DNA of 64,000 bases from Haloplanus salinus (GTDB lineage: Archaea; Halobacteriota; Halobacteria; Halobacteriales; Haloferacaceae). How positions within the stretch are numbered: position 1 is the first letter of the stretch; each line of letters opens with the position of its first letter. The DNA lies in the NCBI RefSeq assembly GCF_003336245.1, contig NZ_QPHM01000004.1:92362-156361 (forward strand), in the 5' to 3' direction. This document shows positions 42,282 through 50,872 of this stretch, piece after piece. Under the pieces are notes generated by a model. The model saw only the letters and a program-made list of their open reading frames with translations, had not been told where the DNA came from and ran no database searches. Position numbers and translations under genes: made by a program.

Positions 42282-44137
42282 TGGCGATGGCGATACCGGT
42301 CGAACCGCTTCTGCTGATGACGTTCGTCCCCCTCCAACTCGGGCTGGGTGACCTTCCTGAGGCGATAGCGGAGGCGCTCTTTGGGTGGATCGCGGACACG
42401 GCCGACGCGATTGCGACCGAACTATCGACGGCACTGACGGACGAACTCATCAAGGGTCTGCTGAAGATCCCGAACCCGTATGACTCAGCGACGGCGGGCA
42501 ACGCGTGGACTGGAATGTTCGAGATATCGCTCGTCTTGCTTCCGATAATGATCGCGCTCGCGCTCATCGCGTGGCCGTTCAGCGAAGACCGTGAATCCGG
42601 GTTGTTGGATCTCGTCGTCCGTGTCGTGATGATCTTGCTGTTTATTGGCATCTCCCAGCCTGCATGGGGGTTCGCGATTGATGCGACAAACGCTGTAACG
42701 GTTGCCATCTTGAACCTTGACCCGGGTAGTGGTGTCAATTATGGGTACGAGAACGGGCTTGTTGGAGCTTCCACCACATTCGGTGTGTGGGTGCTGAAGT
42801 TCGTCGTCTCGATAGTCGCCGCGATTCTCGCAATCCTGGCACTGTTACTGTCGATATTCTTCCTGCTCCTGCGCTGGTTCATGATCTGGATGGCCTACAT
42901 CGGGACTCCGTTCTTCGCGGTTGTCTGGTTCGCAGGGCGCGGCCCGCTGAAGTCCGTCGGCAGCGTCGGCGCGACGTTCATGCGGATGGGTGTGTTTTCC
43001 CTGTTAGCTGGCCCTGTAATCGCCGTTATTGTGTTGACGTTCCAGGTCATTGAGCATGGTGCGATTCTCCAGACCGCAAAGAGTGGCATTATTGGGAATA
43101 TTGGCCTTGTGTTCGCTGAACTTGCGCTAATGCTTCTCTTCCCAGTCCTGCTCATCGTGACGATCTGGAAGCTCATTTCGTGGGCCGGCCAGCCCATCGG
43201 GGCTGGTGAAGCCGCTTCAGTCGCGACATTGGCTGTCACGGCGGCCGTCGGTGGCGCCGTTGTCGGTGCAGCAGGCGGCAGTGCGTCCGCGGCCGGCAGT
43301 GCAGCAGGCGGTAGCGGCGGTAGTGGCGCCGCGGCCGGTGGAACTGCTGGTGGTGCATCGGGCGGTAGCGCGTCTGCGTCTGCCTCCGGTGTAGGCGCTG
43401 GAGGCGCCGGAAGTGCGAACGTAGGCGCTGGCGGGTCGGGCTTAGCAAGCCGGATGACGACCCGAGCGAAGGGTATGGTAGGGAATGCAAAGAAGACTGC
43501 TGGCAAGAAGGTAGCCCAGCGGTTCGACCACGCCGGGACAACGAAGAAGCTCAATGAGGCCAGGTCCTCTCTGAACGAGGCGCAACAGGGGGAACAGGCG
43601 GCCGGTTCGCAGGTCAAGTTCATTCAGAACTCGATGGCGTCGCGCGATATGGATATGTCCGAGGCGAAAGAGCAGGGATTCCTTGATGCCGAGCCCGTGG
43701 AAGGACAGACCCCGAAATTCAAGACCGACCCCGACACGAATGACGTGAAGATGAGTTACGTGGGCACGGACGGGGCCCCTCGCGCCGTTAACCTCACACA
43801 GAAGTACAAGTCTGTGAAGGCTGAGCAGCGCGATGCCGGTCAGCGTGTTGAGGAAGCACAGTCGCAGGTTGACGCGACGTCGGTCCGGAAGCGTCGAGCC
43901 GACATGGGTAAGACTGTGGGCAAAGCTGGCGTCAAGGCCGGGGCGTTCACGACGAGGACCGGCGTGGCCGCAATGACCGGTGGTGTCGGTGGGAACTCGT
44001 ATCTCGCACACTCTATGGGTCGTCGGTCATCTCAGCCGATGATCACTTCGGAGTTCGGTCGGGCATCTGGCGGGAAGGCGTCCAAGCCCAACGAAATGGG
44101 TGATGAAGGTAATAACGACGACGGCGGAGGGCTGTAG
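42281..44137 (+). CDS. VirB6/TrbL-like channel protein
   Basis: This is a 618-residue protein from the ATG at 42281. Residues 1-300 contain six or more membrane helices (VLLPIMIALALIAWPF, VVMILLFIGISQPAWGF, FVVSIVAAILAILALLLSIF, MRMGVFSLLAGPVIAVIVLT, LALMLLFPVLLIVTIWKLIS). Next is a remarkable Gly/Ala/Ser-rich run from about 305 to 390 (AGGSASAAGSAAGGSGGSG and similar). The C-terminal 220 residues are hydrophilic and helical. Polytopic cores with Gly-rich or disordered tails are typical of VirB6/TrbL subunits of type IV secretion channels. It closes the plus-strand transfer operon. Confidence 0.75.
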   Translation: MAMAIPVEPLLLMTFVPLQLGLGDLPEAIAEALFGWIADTADAIATELSTALTDELIKGLLKIPNPYDSATAGNAWTGMFEISLVLLPIMIALALIAWPFSEDRESGLLDLVVRVVMILLFIGISQPAWGFAIDATNAVTVAILNLDPGSGVNYGYENGLVGASTTFGVWVLKFVVSIVAAILAILALLLSIFFLLLRWFMIWMAYIGTPFFAVVWFAGRGPLKSVGSVGATFMRMGVFSLLAGPVIAVIVLTFQVIEHGAILQTAKSGIIGNIGLVFAELALMLLFPVLLIVTIWKLISWAGQPIGAGEAASVATLAVTAAVGGAVVGAAGGSASAAGSAAGGSGGSGAAAGGTAGGASGGSASASASGVGAGGAGSANVGAGGSGLASRMTTRAKGMVGNAKKTAGKKVAQRFDHAGTTKKLNEARSSLNEAQQGEQAAGSQVKFIQNSMASRDMDMSEAKEQGFLDAEPVEGQTPKFKTDPDTNDVKMSYVGTDGAPRAVNLTQKYKSVKAEQRDAGQRVEEAQSQVDATSVRKRRADMGKTVGKAGVKAGAFTTRTGVAAMTGGVGGNSYLAHSMGRRSSQPMITSEFGRASGGKASKPNEMGDEGNNDDGGGL

Positions 44138-44414
44138 CTTTAGCCCGCCGCTGGTTGTTTTGGAATGAATGTGTAGGACGTAAGCGACTTTGTCTTCATC
44201 TTCGAATCGTTCGGGTGTCTTAGACCCTTATAAACAGCCTGCTGACGATCTGCTGACCGCACGCAGTCTTATATACTATCACGGGATATAATATATGAGT
44301 CACTCTGTTCAAATGTGAATTTCACACGGTTCACAGGCGTCTTCACTCGAAAAACGCCGAATCAACAATCGACCTCCCCACCCAAACAACGCAAGACATC
44401 GCCGAAATCAACAC
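44138..44414. promoter_or_regulatory. Promoter region with palindrome before the AAA+ gene
   Basis: This AT-rich stretch has two TATA-like runs (about 44269-44276 and 44286-44295) and a dyad TGTGAA-T-TTCACA (44314-44326). It is followed by about 90 bp to the start at 44415. The dyad is a plausible operator. Confidence 0.45.
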
Positions 44415-46007
44415 ATGTCACTATCCGCTGCCACAACTGCCTACATCGCTGCCGACGTCGTCTACGGACTCGTTCGAAAGCGTGACGACTTTCCCACCTA
44501 CGGTCGGCGTGGCCGCCTCATCGAAGCCTCGCTTATCACGGCTGTCGTAATGGGCTGGGCGTGGGCGGTCGCACCACTCGTCCTCGATCCCTTTTGGACG
44601 GGCGTCGCGGGACTTGCGGTGTACGGCCTGCTGTTCATCCCCGGATTCGCCGCCCTTTGGCTCCTCAAGCGACCGCTGTACCCCCCGCTCGGGGTGAGCG
44701 GATTGCTGTTTTTCGTCATAGCGCTCTTGCTCGTTGGGGTGAACGCTTTCCTCCCGAGCACGCCCGGCGACGCCTACTCGGACGCGCTCACGGTTCCGCT
44801 TATCACGGGGAATGTACTCGCCGTCATCGCCGGAACGTACGTTGCGACCACGCTGACGGACAAGCGGCGAAACGATCAGGAGAATGAGCGTGAGCGAGCA
44901 CGAATCCCCTCCGGTCCAACTTCTCCCTCCTCGACCCGGAACACGAACATGGACAGGGATCCCAGTCCAAGCAGTCACGAGGTGAACGATGCTGTCGTCG
45001 CCCAGGACGTGTCTACCGACGGAACGCCGGGGACTCATTCCTCGACCGGGAGTAGCCCGTCCGAGGTACAGTTACGGAACTTGACGTACGACTGGCAGCA
45101 CTCATCGGCGAGGTTCAAAGATATCGGCGGCTACGATGACGTGAAGGCCTATCTCGAACGCCGTGTTCTCGAGCCCCTCCTGGCGCATCGCGATGGGGAT
45201 GACCGCTTCTCGCGGTTCAGTGTCGAACCTGAGAGCGGCATCATGTTGTATGGCCCGCCGGGAACGGGAAAGACGATGTTCGCGAGGGCGCTCGCTGGCG
45301 AACTCACTGTCCCGTTCGTCGAGCTCTCTCCAGCGGACGTGACGTCGATGTGGATCAACGAGAGCAGTGACCGGGTCAAGACGCTGTTTGACGAGGCAAA
45401 ACAGATTGGGTCGTGTGTCATCTTCCTTGACGAAGCCGAACACCTGTTCGGAGCGCGCGAATACTCAGGGAAGGGTTCGCATGCTGAGGACCGGAAGGTG
45501 ACCAGCGAATTTCTCGCGCAGCTCACTCACGAGGACCGTGAGGCTATCGTGGTTGCGGCGACGAACCGACCGGGTGATATCGACCGGGCGATCCTTCGAC
45601 CGGGACGGTTGGCTGCACACTTTGAGATTGGCCTCCCGGACGAGGAAGCCCGCACCGCCATCCTCCGGACGCATTTAACCGATGTGCCGTCGTCGCTCTC
45701 GGATGCCGAGTACGCGAATCTCGCGACGCATACGGCTGGGATGACGGGAGCGGATCTCGCTGACCTCGTCGACGAGGCCCGACGGAACGCGGCTGACCGC
45801 GATGCTCGCGTTTTGACTCGTGACGACTTCCCATCGACTGAGGACCTCCAAGTAATAGCGACAGAGCTGGAACCCGAAACGGACGATCTCCCGACCGTCG
45901 ACGACGGGGATAACGACGAGGACGACCCTCGAGATCGGGATGTCGCCGTCCGTTCGAAGGCAGATGATGACGGCGGGTCCGACGACTCGGCCATCGGCTA
46001 CCAGTAG
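44415..46007 (+). CDS. Membrane-anchored AAA+ ATPase
   Basis: This is a 530-residue protein from the ATG at 44415. Residues 1-160 contain four membrane helices (ASLITAVVMGWAWAVAPLVL, GVAGLAVYGLLFIPGFAALW, GVSGLLFFVIALLLVGVNAF, LITGNVLAVIAGTYVATTL). After a disordered linker the AAA+ domain begins at about 235: Walker A GPPGTGKT near 281, Walker B CVIFLDEAE near 334, and the arginine-finger and sensor region (NRPGDIDRAILRPGRLAAHF). A C-terminal helical lid (AGMTGADLADLVDEARRNAA) follows. The ATPase part belongs to the Cdc48/FtsH class; no protease domain is attached. It might unfold or extract membrane proteins, perhaps for transfer-pore maintenance. Confidence 0.85.
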   Translation: MSLSAATTAYIAADVVYGLVRKRDDFPTYGRRGRLIEASLITAVVMGWAWAVAPLVLDPFWTGVAGLAVYGLLFIPGFAALWLLKRPLYPPLGVSGLLFFVIALLLVGVNAFLPSTPGDAYSDALTVPLITGNVLAVIAGTYVATTLTDKRRNDQENERERARIPSGPTSPSSTRNTNMDRDPSPSSHEVNDAVVAQDVSTDGTPGTHSSTGSSPSEVQLRNLTYDWQHSSARFKDIGGYDDVKAYLERRVLEPLLAHRDGDDRFSRFSVEPESGIMLYGPPGTGKTMFARALAGELTVPFVELSPADVTSMWINESSDRVKTLFDEAKQIGSCVIFLDEAEHLFGAREYSGKGSHAEDRKVTSEFLAQLTHEDREAIVVAATNRPGDIDRAILRPGRLAAHFEIGLPDEEARTAILRTHLTDVPSSLSDAEYANLATHTAGMTGADLADLVDEARRNAADRDARVLTRDDFPSTEDLQVIATELEPETDDLPTVDDGDNDEDDPRDRDVAVRSKADDDGGSDDSAIGYQ

Positions 46008-46443
46008 AAGCGCTTCTTACCCATCGGTCCTCTTCACTTCATCCCGTACTGCCCGGACCTCACAGCGTGAACGTGACATCGCGAATTCCCCTACGTTACG
46101 CTTCGTATTGTAGTCGTACAGATTGTTACGTAGGACAGCAGTGACGCACTCATTCCCCCTCGCGGTGCTGTGCGTCGAGCGGTTGCGGTAGAGGGTCGAC
46201 CTGTTCTCGACTGCGAGACGGCAGTCGAAGGTGGGACACCCCGCTATAGAAGTGTATTCTGCATCTACATTCACACCTCCACCCGTGTCTGGACGTTGTT
46301 TCAGTTGGTGGCGACACGCCGGTAAGGTGACGTGTTGAAGAGTGGCGGGATTCCGGGGATATCGGCCCAAAAAACAGCGCTGACACCCAAATTTGCTGGA
46401 TTTCTTTATACTACCAGAAAGCGTAATTCAGGCCGTAAATCAC
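46008..46443. other. Intergenic stretch ending in a promoter
   Basis: No gene was recognised. The minus-strand frame here is basic and lacks protein-like character. A TATA-like TTTCTTTATA (46401-46410) stands about 34 bp before the RPA start at 46444 and is the likely promoter of the third RPA operon. Confidence 0.45.
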
Positions 46444-47529
46444 ATGAGCACCCTCCGAGAAGATGCGCAGTCACTCTATGAGCAATTGGCTCCCCATCTG
46501 CCAGATGACTGCGCTGATGAGTATGACATCGACGCGCTCGCGACGCTCTTCGACTCCTACGTCAACACGTATCGAGTGCCGAGGACCCAGGCGTTCGAGA
46601 GTGTTCGAGGCCACGTTCTCAAAGAGGTGGGCATCGACACTGACGCGTTCTGGGCGGCTCAACGCGATAGTGAACGGGGAACGACCGACGATCCTCTCCC
46701 TCTTGCTGAGTGTACCACCGATAACGAGTGGGTCACAATTCGCGCGAGGGTCGTCGAACTATGGGAACCGCAGCACGAGTCTATTCATCAGGTCGGACTC
46801 ATCGGCGATGAGAGCGGACGGCTCAAGTTTACCGCGTGGGCAAAGTCGGACCCACCAGACATCGAGGAGGACACGACCTACACGTTCAAAGACGTCGTCG
46901 TTGAGGAGTACGAAGGCTCCTACTCTGTGAAAATCAACTCGCGTAGCGAGATTATCGAGCACGCGCATGATAGTGAGGAAGCCGTGACAGATGTCGGGAC
47001 GATGACCACGACCCACCAAGGATTCTTCGTCGCGATCCAGGGGCAGTCCGGGCTGATCAAGCGGTGTTCGGCCTCCGATTGTACTCGCGTCGTCTCGGGC
47101 GGTGAGTGCAGTGAACACGGCACCGTCGACGGCGAGTTCGACCTGCGTATCAAAGCGGTTATGGACGATGGGCACACGGCCCAGGAATGCCTGTTCACTC
47201 GTGGCGTCACCGAGGAGGTCACGGGGATCAACTTGGAGGAGGCCAAGGAGCTGGCAGCCGACGCGCTGGATTTCACTATCGTTTCCGACCGTTTCACCGA
47301 CCTTCTGGTCGGGCGGCGTTTCACCGTCGAAGGCCCCCTGCTTGGGCGCTATCTCCTCGTCGAGGAAGTCGAAGAGACTCCGGAGAGTGCGTTCCTGGAT
47401 GGCTACGAAGAATCAGTCGTGGAATTGCTCGCAGAACACAACTACGATGGGCCGGGGCTCACGGCTGCGTCCATCGAGGATCTCCCGCGCTCATCTGATG
47501 CCCACGCGGGCGGCGTTGGAGGCGACTGA
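46444..47529 (+). CDS. rpa: Replication protein A, third copy
   Basis: This is a 361-residue RPA from the ATG at 46444 (MSTLREDAQS). An N-terminal helical domain is followed by the OB fold at about 95-170 (WVTIRARVVELWEPQHESIH, QVGLIGDESGRLKFTAWAK, YEGSYSVKINSRSEI), a zinc finger with Cys/His at about 208, 213, 222 and 225 (CSASDC...CSEH), and a second domain with the RPA-typical ending GPLLGRYLLVEEVEE. It forms an operon with the RPAP gene 4 bp downstream. The sequence is closer in style to the 10858-11808 copy than to the fused one. It has a TATA promoter rather than the GC-hairpin leader. Confidence 0.92.
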   Translation: MSTLREDAQSLYEQLAPHLPDDCADEYDIDALATLFDSYVNTYRVPRTQAFESVRGHVLKEVGIDTDAFWAAQRDSERGTTDDPLPLAECTTDNEWVTIRARVVELWEPQHESIHQVGLIGDESGRLKFTAWAKSDPPDIEEDTTYTFKDVVVEEYEGSYSVKINSRSEIIEHAHDSEEAVTDVGTMTTTHQGFFVAIQGQSGLIKRCSASDCTRVVSGGECSEHGTVDGEFDLRIKAVMDDGHTAQECLFTRGVTEEVTGINLEEAKELAADALDFTIVSDRFTDLLVGRRFTVEGPLLGRYLLVEEVEETPESAFLDGYEESVVELLAEHNYDGPGLTAASIEDLPRSSDAHAGGVGGD

Positions 47530-47533
47530 AACC

Positions 47534-48253
47534 ATGGCAACAAGCGACTCTCAATCACAGCAGGGGGCAACAGTCCCAGATCGTGAGGTTGCGAAGCTCG
47601 CCTTCGCGGCCGAGGTGAACGAAGCGACATACACGTTCAAGACCTCGCAAGACGAGCGTGCCCCGGTTTACGTTGCCCTTCCCACCGGAGTGCGAGCGAA
47701 CCGAGTGTGTGTCATGGGAACGATCACGGACGTCGAGGATGTCGGAACCGACGACCAGGAGTACCTTCGAGTGCGTGTCGTCGACCCGACTGGGACGTTC
47801 TGGGTGTACGCCGGGCAGTACCAGCATGAGGCACTCAAGAAATTAAAGAAGATTCAGCCACCCGAGTTCCTCGCGGTCATCGGCAAGCCCCGGACGTACA
47901 AGACCGACGACGGAGCGATTAATGTCTCACTTGTCCCCGAGGACGTCGGTGTCGTCGACATCAGTACGCGCGATATCTGGGTATTCGAGGCAGCGCGGCG
48001 AACACTCGAGCGTGTCGAGTCGGCGCGGGAGACCTCCCCTAAGGTAGCCGCACTCGCTCGCGAACAGTACGGCCATGATGGGTCGTACTTCGCGTATGTC
48101 GCGGCGTTCGCGCTCCAGAACCTCCTCGATGGTGACGAATCTGCGACGGAGCTCGACGCGGAGACGATCGAGGAGCGTCTTGAGGAAGCCGAAGCCAAGG
48201 GTGATGACGTCGACGGCGAAGAGCTGGAACAGGAAGCATTGATCGAGGACTAA
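47534..48253 (+). CDS. rpap: RPA-associated protein, third locus
   Basis: This is a 239-residue RPAP from the ATG at 47534 (MATSDSQSQQ); the upstream frame is the shadow of the RPA gene. Shared signatures: EVAKLAFAAEVNEATYTFK, VALPTGVRANRVCVMGTI, RVVDPTGTFWVYAGQYQHEA and FLAVIGKPRTYKTDDGA. The C-terminal 80 residues are helical and acidic. It partners the RPA encoded just upstream. An HNH protein gene starts 6 bp after its stop. Confidence 0.9.
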   Translation: MATSDSQSQQGATVPDREVAKLAFAAEVNEATYTFKTSQDERAPVYVALPTGVRANRVCVMGTITDVEDVGTDDQEYLRVRVVDPTGTFWVYAGQYQHEALKKLKKIQPPEFLAVIGKPRTYKTDDGAINVSLVPEDVGVVDISTRDIWVFEAARRTLERVESARETSPKVAALAREQYGHDGSYFAYVAAFALQNLLDGDESATELDAETIEERLEEAEAKGDDVDGEELEQEALIED

Positions 48254-48259
48254 CGAGTG

Positions 48260-48637
48260 ATGTTTGGGCGTCGTTCCGGAATCAACTCGAAATACGACGA
48301 TCCCAGCAGTCACGACGGGAAGTATCCGCCTGACTGGGACGCTCGCCGGAAGGCCGTCTACGAACGCGATAACTACACGTGTCAAGAGTGTGGGCGACGG
48401 AGTGGACCTCACGCCGGCGACGGCGGGGCGACTCTCCACGCGCACCACCTAATCTCACTCCGTGACGGCGGGTGGCATCATCTGGCGAACCTCGTGACGG
48501 TCTGTCAGTACTGTCACGACGGTATCCACGGCCACCCGACCGGGAGTCAGTACGATGAGGGCGAACACAATGCCCTGCGGGTCCTCCGAGTAGTCGGCAG
48601 AGTGGCTCTCCGCATTCTCAGGCGTGTGATTCGGTAG
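48260..48637 (+). CDS. HNH nuclease-like protein
   Basis: This is a 125-residue protein from the ATG at 48260 (a GTG just before is the alternative). It has a basic start, then the HNH layout: DARRKAVYERDNYTCQECGR, LHAHHLISLRDGGWHHLANL, VTVCQYCHDGIHGHP. The CxxC/CxxC zinc clamp and the His-His and Asn of the beta-beta-alpha-metal core are kept, so it should cut or nick DNA. The last 30 residues are basic and amphipathic. It belongs to the RPA transcript by spacing. It could be a small mobile endonuclease or part of a repair/defence function with the RPA pair. Confidence 0.85.
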   Translation: MFGRRSGINSKYDDPSSHDGKYPPDWDARRKAVYERDNYTCQECGRRSGPHAGDGGATLHAHHLISLRDGGWHHLANLVTVCQYCHDGIHGHPTGSQYDEGEHNALRVLRVVGRVALRILRRVIR

Positions 48638-48685
48638 TTATCGGCGGATGAGTCTGTCTCCGCTCACCTACCTGGTCAAATCGGA

Positions 48686-49471
48686 TTAGTTGTGCCTGAT
48701 CGCGCCGGGGATCGGCGCCGAGTACGGCCCCGGTTCTTCCATCACGAGGTCGTCGTGGGGCGCTGCACGGACGGCGAGTGTCGGACTGGAGACAGAGTCA
48801 ATCGTATGCATGAATCCGGGTTCACTGCTGTAGATGCTGAACGCATCGATGACGACCCTGACGAGTTCAGCGCGAACGGCATCGGTGTCGATGCCAGCGA
48901 TGAGTTTCTCCTCGGGCCTGGGTTCGGAGCCGGTGGGGACGACCTCGATTCGGATGTCTTCCACTGGCGGGTGCGACGGTTCGCCCCACGGCGTGAGTGT
49001 GTAACGGTCGACTGGGCCGACAAATTCGGGGACGGCGTATCCCAGTGTATCCTCCAAGAGCGTTCGCACGTACGGTCCGCTCAGGAAGAGAATGTCGTCG
49101 AAGTGGGCGGGGCCGCGACCGGCCGATGGATTGCCCACGTCGGCGTTGTCAATCGCGTCGAGTTCGGAGCCGACCGGTTCGTCATCGTCGCCATCACTCG
49201 GGCTGTAGCCTTGCACATCGAGGTACTTCGAGCGGTCTGCCTGTCCGATGAGCTGGCGTGTGAGGAAGTTCCCGTTGTGTGCGGCTGAGAGCGCGAGCTG
49301 GAGTTCGTCAAGGGCACGGACAGAGAGGGGAAGGTATTCGGGCGGGAGGCCTCGCTGCCCGACTGCGGCATGGAGCGCGGAGACGGAGATCGGCGAGTAC
49401 TTCGGTTCGCTGGAGGGTGCGTCTGGGACGGTGTCGAATGGAGACCCGTTCCCATTGGAGGGTGCAGTCAT
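48686..49471 (-). CDS. Hypothetical haloarchaeal protein
   Basis: This is a 261-residue protein read from the ATG at 49471 (MTAPSNGNG); an in-frame start 63 bp upstream would add a Cys-rich segment of doubtful coding value. The middle (about 70-120) contains a helix (LSVRALDELQLALSAAHNGN) and an acidic loop; the end is strand-rich (RIEVVPTGSEPRPEEKLIAG, VRAELVRVVIDAFSIYSSEP). No motif is recognised. It is convergent with the HNH gene and has no same-strand neighbour within 240 bp. Confidence 0.6.
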   Translation of the reverse strand: MTAPSNGNGSPFDTVPDAPSSEPKYSPISVSALHAAVGQRGLPPEYLPLSVRALDELQLALSAAHNGNFLTRQLIGQADRSKYLDVQGYSPSDGDDDEPVGSELDAIDNADVGNPSAGRGPAHFDDILFLSGPYVRTLLEDTLGYAVPEFVGPVDRYTLTPWGEPSHPPVEDIRIEVVPTGSEPRPEEKLIAGIDTDAVRAELVRVVIDAFSIYSSEPGFMHTIDSVSSPTLAVRAAPHDDLVMEEPGPYSAPIPGAIRHN

Positions 49472-49717
49472 TTTCGTTCTACACGCATCCCTTCCTTCGT
49501 GTTGGTATATAAAACAGAGCATGGGTCCGATCACTCGCTGTCAGGACCCATCGAGCTACTATGTGAAAAGTTCTTGACGGAGCCCAGAATTCACGATAAT
49601 GGTTGGGATCGATTAAAGCGATTTACCTCGATGAACACTCCGGTGCCTACTGTTCAGTAAGATATCTTCACGGGAGTCGAGGCTCTTGGCGTCTTAGTCA
49701 TCTTCGATTAGCGGCGC

Positions 49718-50836
49718 TTACCTCTTCTCAATCTCGAAGGCTTGGTCAAGGAGATCTGCGAGATCACGTATATTTTCCGCAGCATACGATTCTACTCGCA
49801 TCGCCACACGTTCCGTTTCCTTCTGCTTCTTCCACAGCGTCACCACGACATCGGAATCATCACGCGGGTCTGGGAGTGCCGCTGTAATCCATGCTGTCAC
49901 GGTTGGCGACCCCTTCAACCATCTCTTACTGAGCTTATGCCACTCCGGATCACACTCTTCCGGTGACGGTCGGTCCTCCCCGAACGCCTTTCGCTCTAAA
50001 TCATCGGCAAAGGACCTGAGTTTCACAACGTCATTAGGAACAACCTGTACGGAAAGCGACTCGCTCTCGCCCCAGCTCTTTGCCTTCCCAAGTGAGAACG
50101 TTAGATGCCCGTCTGGCGTTCTGGAAATTCGAGCGCTTCCTCGTCGCTTGATGTTTTTCTCCGCGATAGTAACCCACTCTCCCGACTTGTCGAACGACAT
50201 CCAGTAGTCTGCAGGAATCGGGACTTCAATCTCTACAGTTGGGTTCTTCTCCTGCCAGAGCCACCGCGTCACGTCGGGATACCCCTCCGTCCCGTATCGG
50301 TCCGGGAGAGCGTACGGCCACACCGAGAGAATGCCGGAGAGGTCAACATCGTGAGTCGTAAAGTCGTCCTCCTTGAGCCAGGCAACGCTGTACTCCCGAT
50401 CAAGATAGTGCGTTACGACTGCTTCCTTGTCTTTTCCCTTATTCCGGTACTGGGCTTCAACTGCAATTCCCTTGCCGTATGGATCACACGGCTCGGGGAA
50501 TTCCAATAGCACGTCAGGAATGCGTCCCTCGAGGTCGGACTCGAGTTTAATAGTCGCCTCCGGGTAGTCGTTTTCCAGGCGCGCGTATGCGATGGCCTTC
50601 ATCTTGTGATGGATTTCGGACTCCCCTGGGCAGTCACCATCACCACTACCGGCTCCGCTGCCATCTCCTTTCCCGCCGCCCTTGTGACTGAAGTGCCGAG
50701 AGACGAACGTGTTCCCGCGGTTGTAGGACCGGACCACTGACATCTCCTCGCCGCAAACTGGACACGCAACTGTCGATCCGTCCGGGACCTGTGGAGGGAG
50801 TACCTCGTCACCGTCAGACAGTCCAAGATATGGCAT
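49718..50836 (-). CDS. CoiA-like nuclease with zinc knuckle
   Basis: This is a 372-residue protein from the ATG at 50836. Residues 24-75 hold CPVC and RSYNRGNTFVSRHFSHKGGG, as in CoiA. A Gly/Asp loop follows, then SEIHHKMKAIAYARLENDYP, and the PD-(D/E)xK pattern GRIPDVLLEF...GIAVEAQYRNKGKDKEAVV at about 110-160, with the catalytic Asp, Glu and the following Gln/Arg/Lys. The second half (about 200-370) is a beta-rich domain plus helices, unknown. CoiA-like proteins act on DNA in competence and are also found beside defence helicases. The next gene, a large SF2 helicase, ends 36 bp before this start on the same strand, so the two form one unit. Confidence 0.72.
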   Translation of the reverse strand: MPYLGLSDGDEVLPPQVPDGSTVACPVCGEEMSVVRSYNRGNTFVSRHFSHKGGGKGDGSGAGSGDGDCPGESEIHHKMKAIAYARLENDYPEATIKLESDLEGRIPDVLLEFPEPCDPYGKGIAVEAQYRNKGKDKEAVVTHYLDREYSVAWLKEDDFTTHDVDLSGILSVWPYALPDRYGTEGYPDVTRWLWQEKNPTVEIEVPIPADYWMSFDKSGEWVTIAEKNIKRRGSARISRTPDGHLTFSLGKAKSWGESESLSVQVVPNDVVKLRSFADDLERKAFGEDRPSPEECDPEWHKLSKRWLKGSPTVTAWITAALPDPRDDSDVVVTLWKKQKETERVAMRVESYAAENIRDLADLLDQAFEIEKR

Positions 50837-50872
50837 ATTTGTTGAGTTATTTACCTTCCTAACTCACTCCAG

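Noticed and set aside
46017..46370. 117-residue minus-strand frame between the AAA+ and RPA genes
   Set aside because: Composition is Arg/Thr/Cys-rich, unlike haloarchaeal proteins. It has no motif and was not assigned to a transposase.
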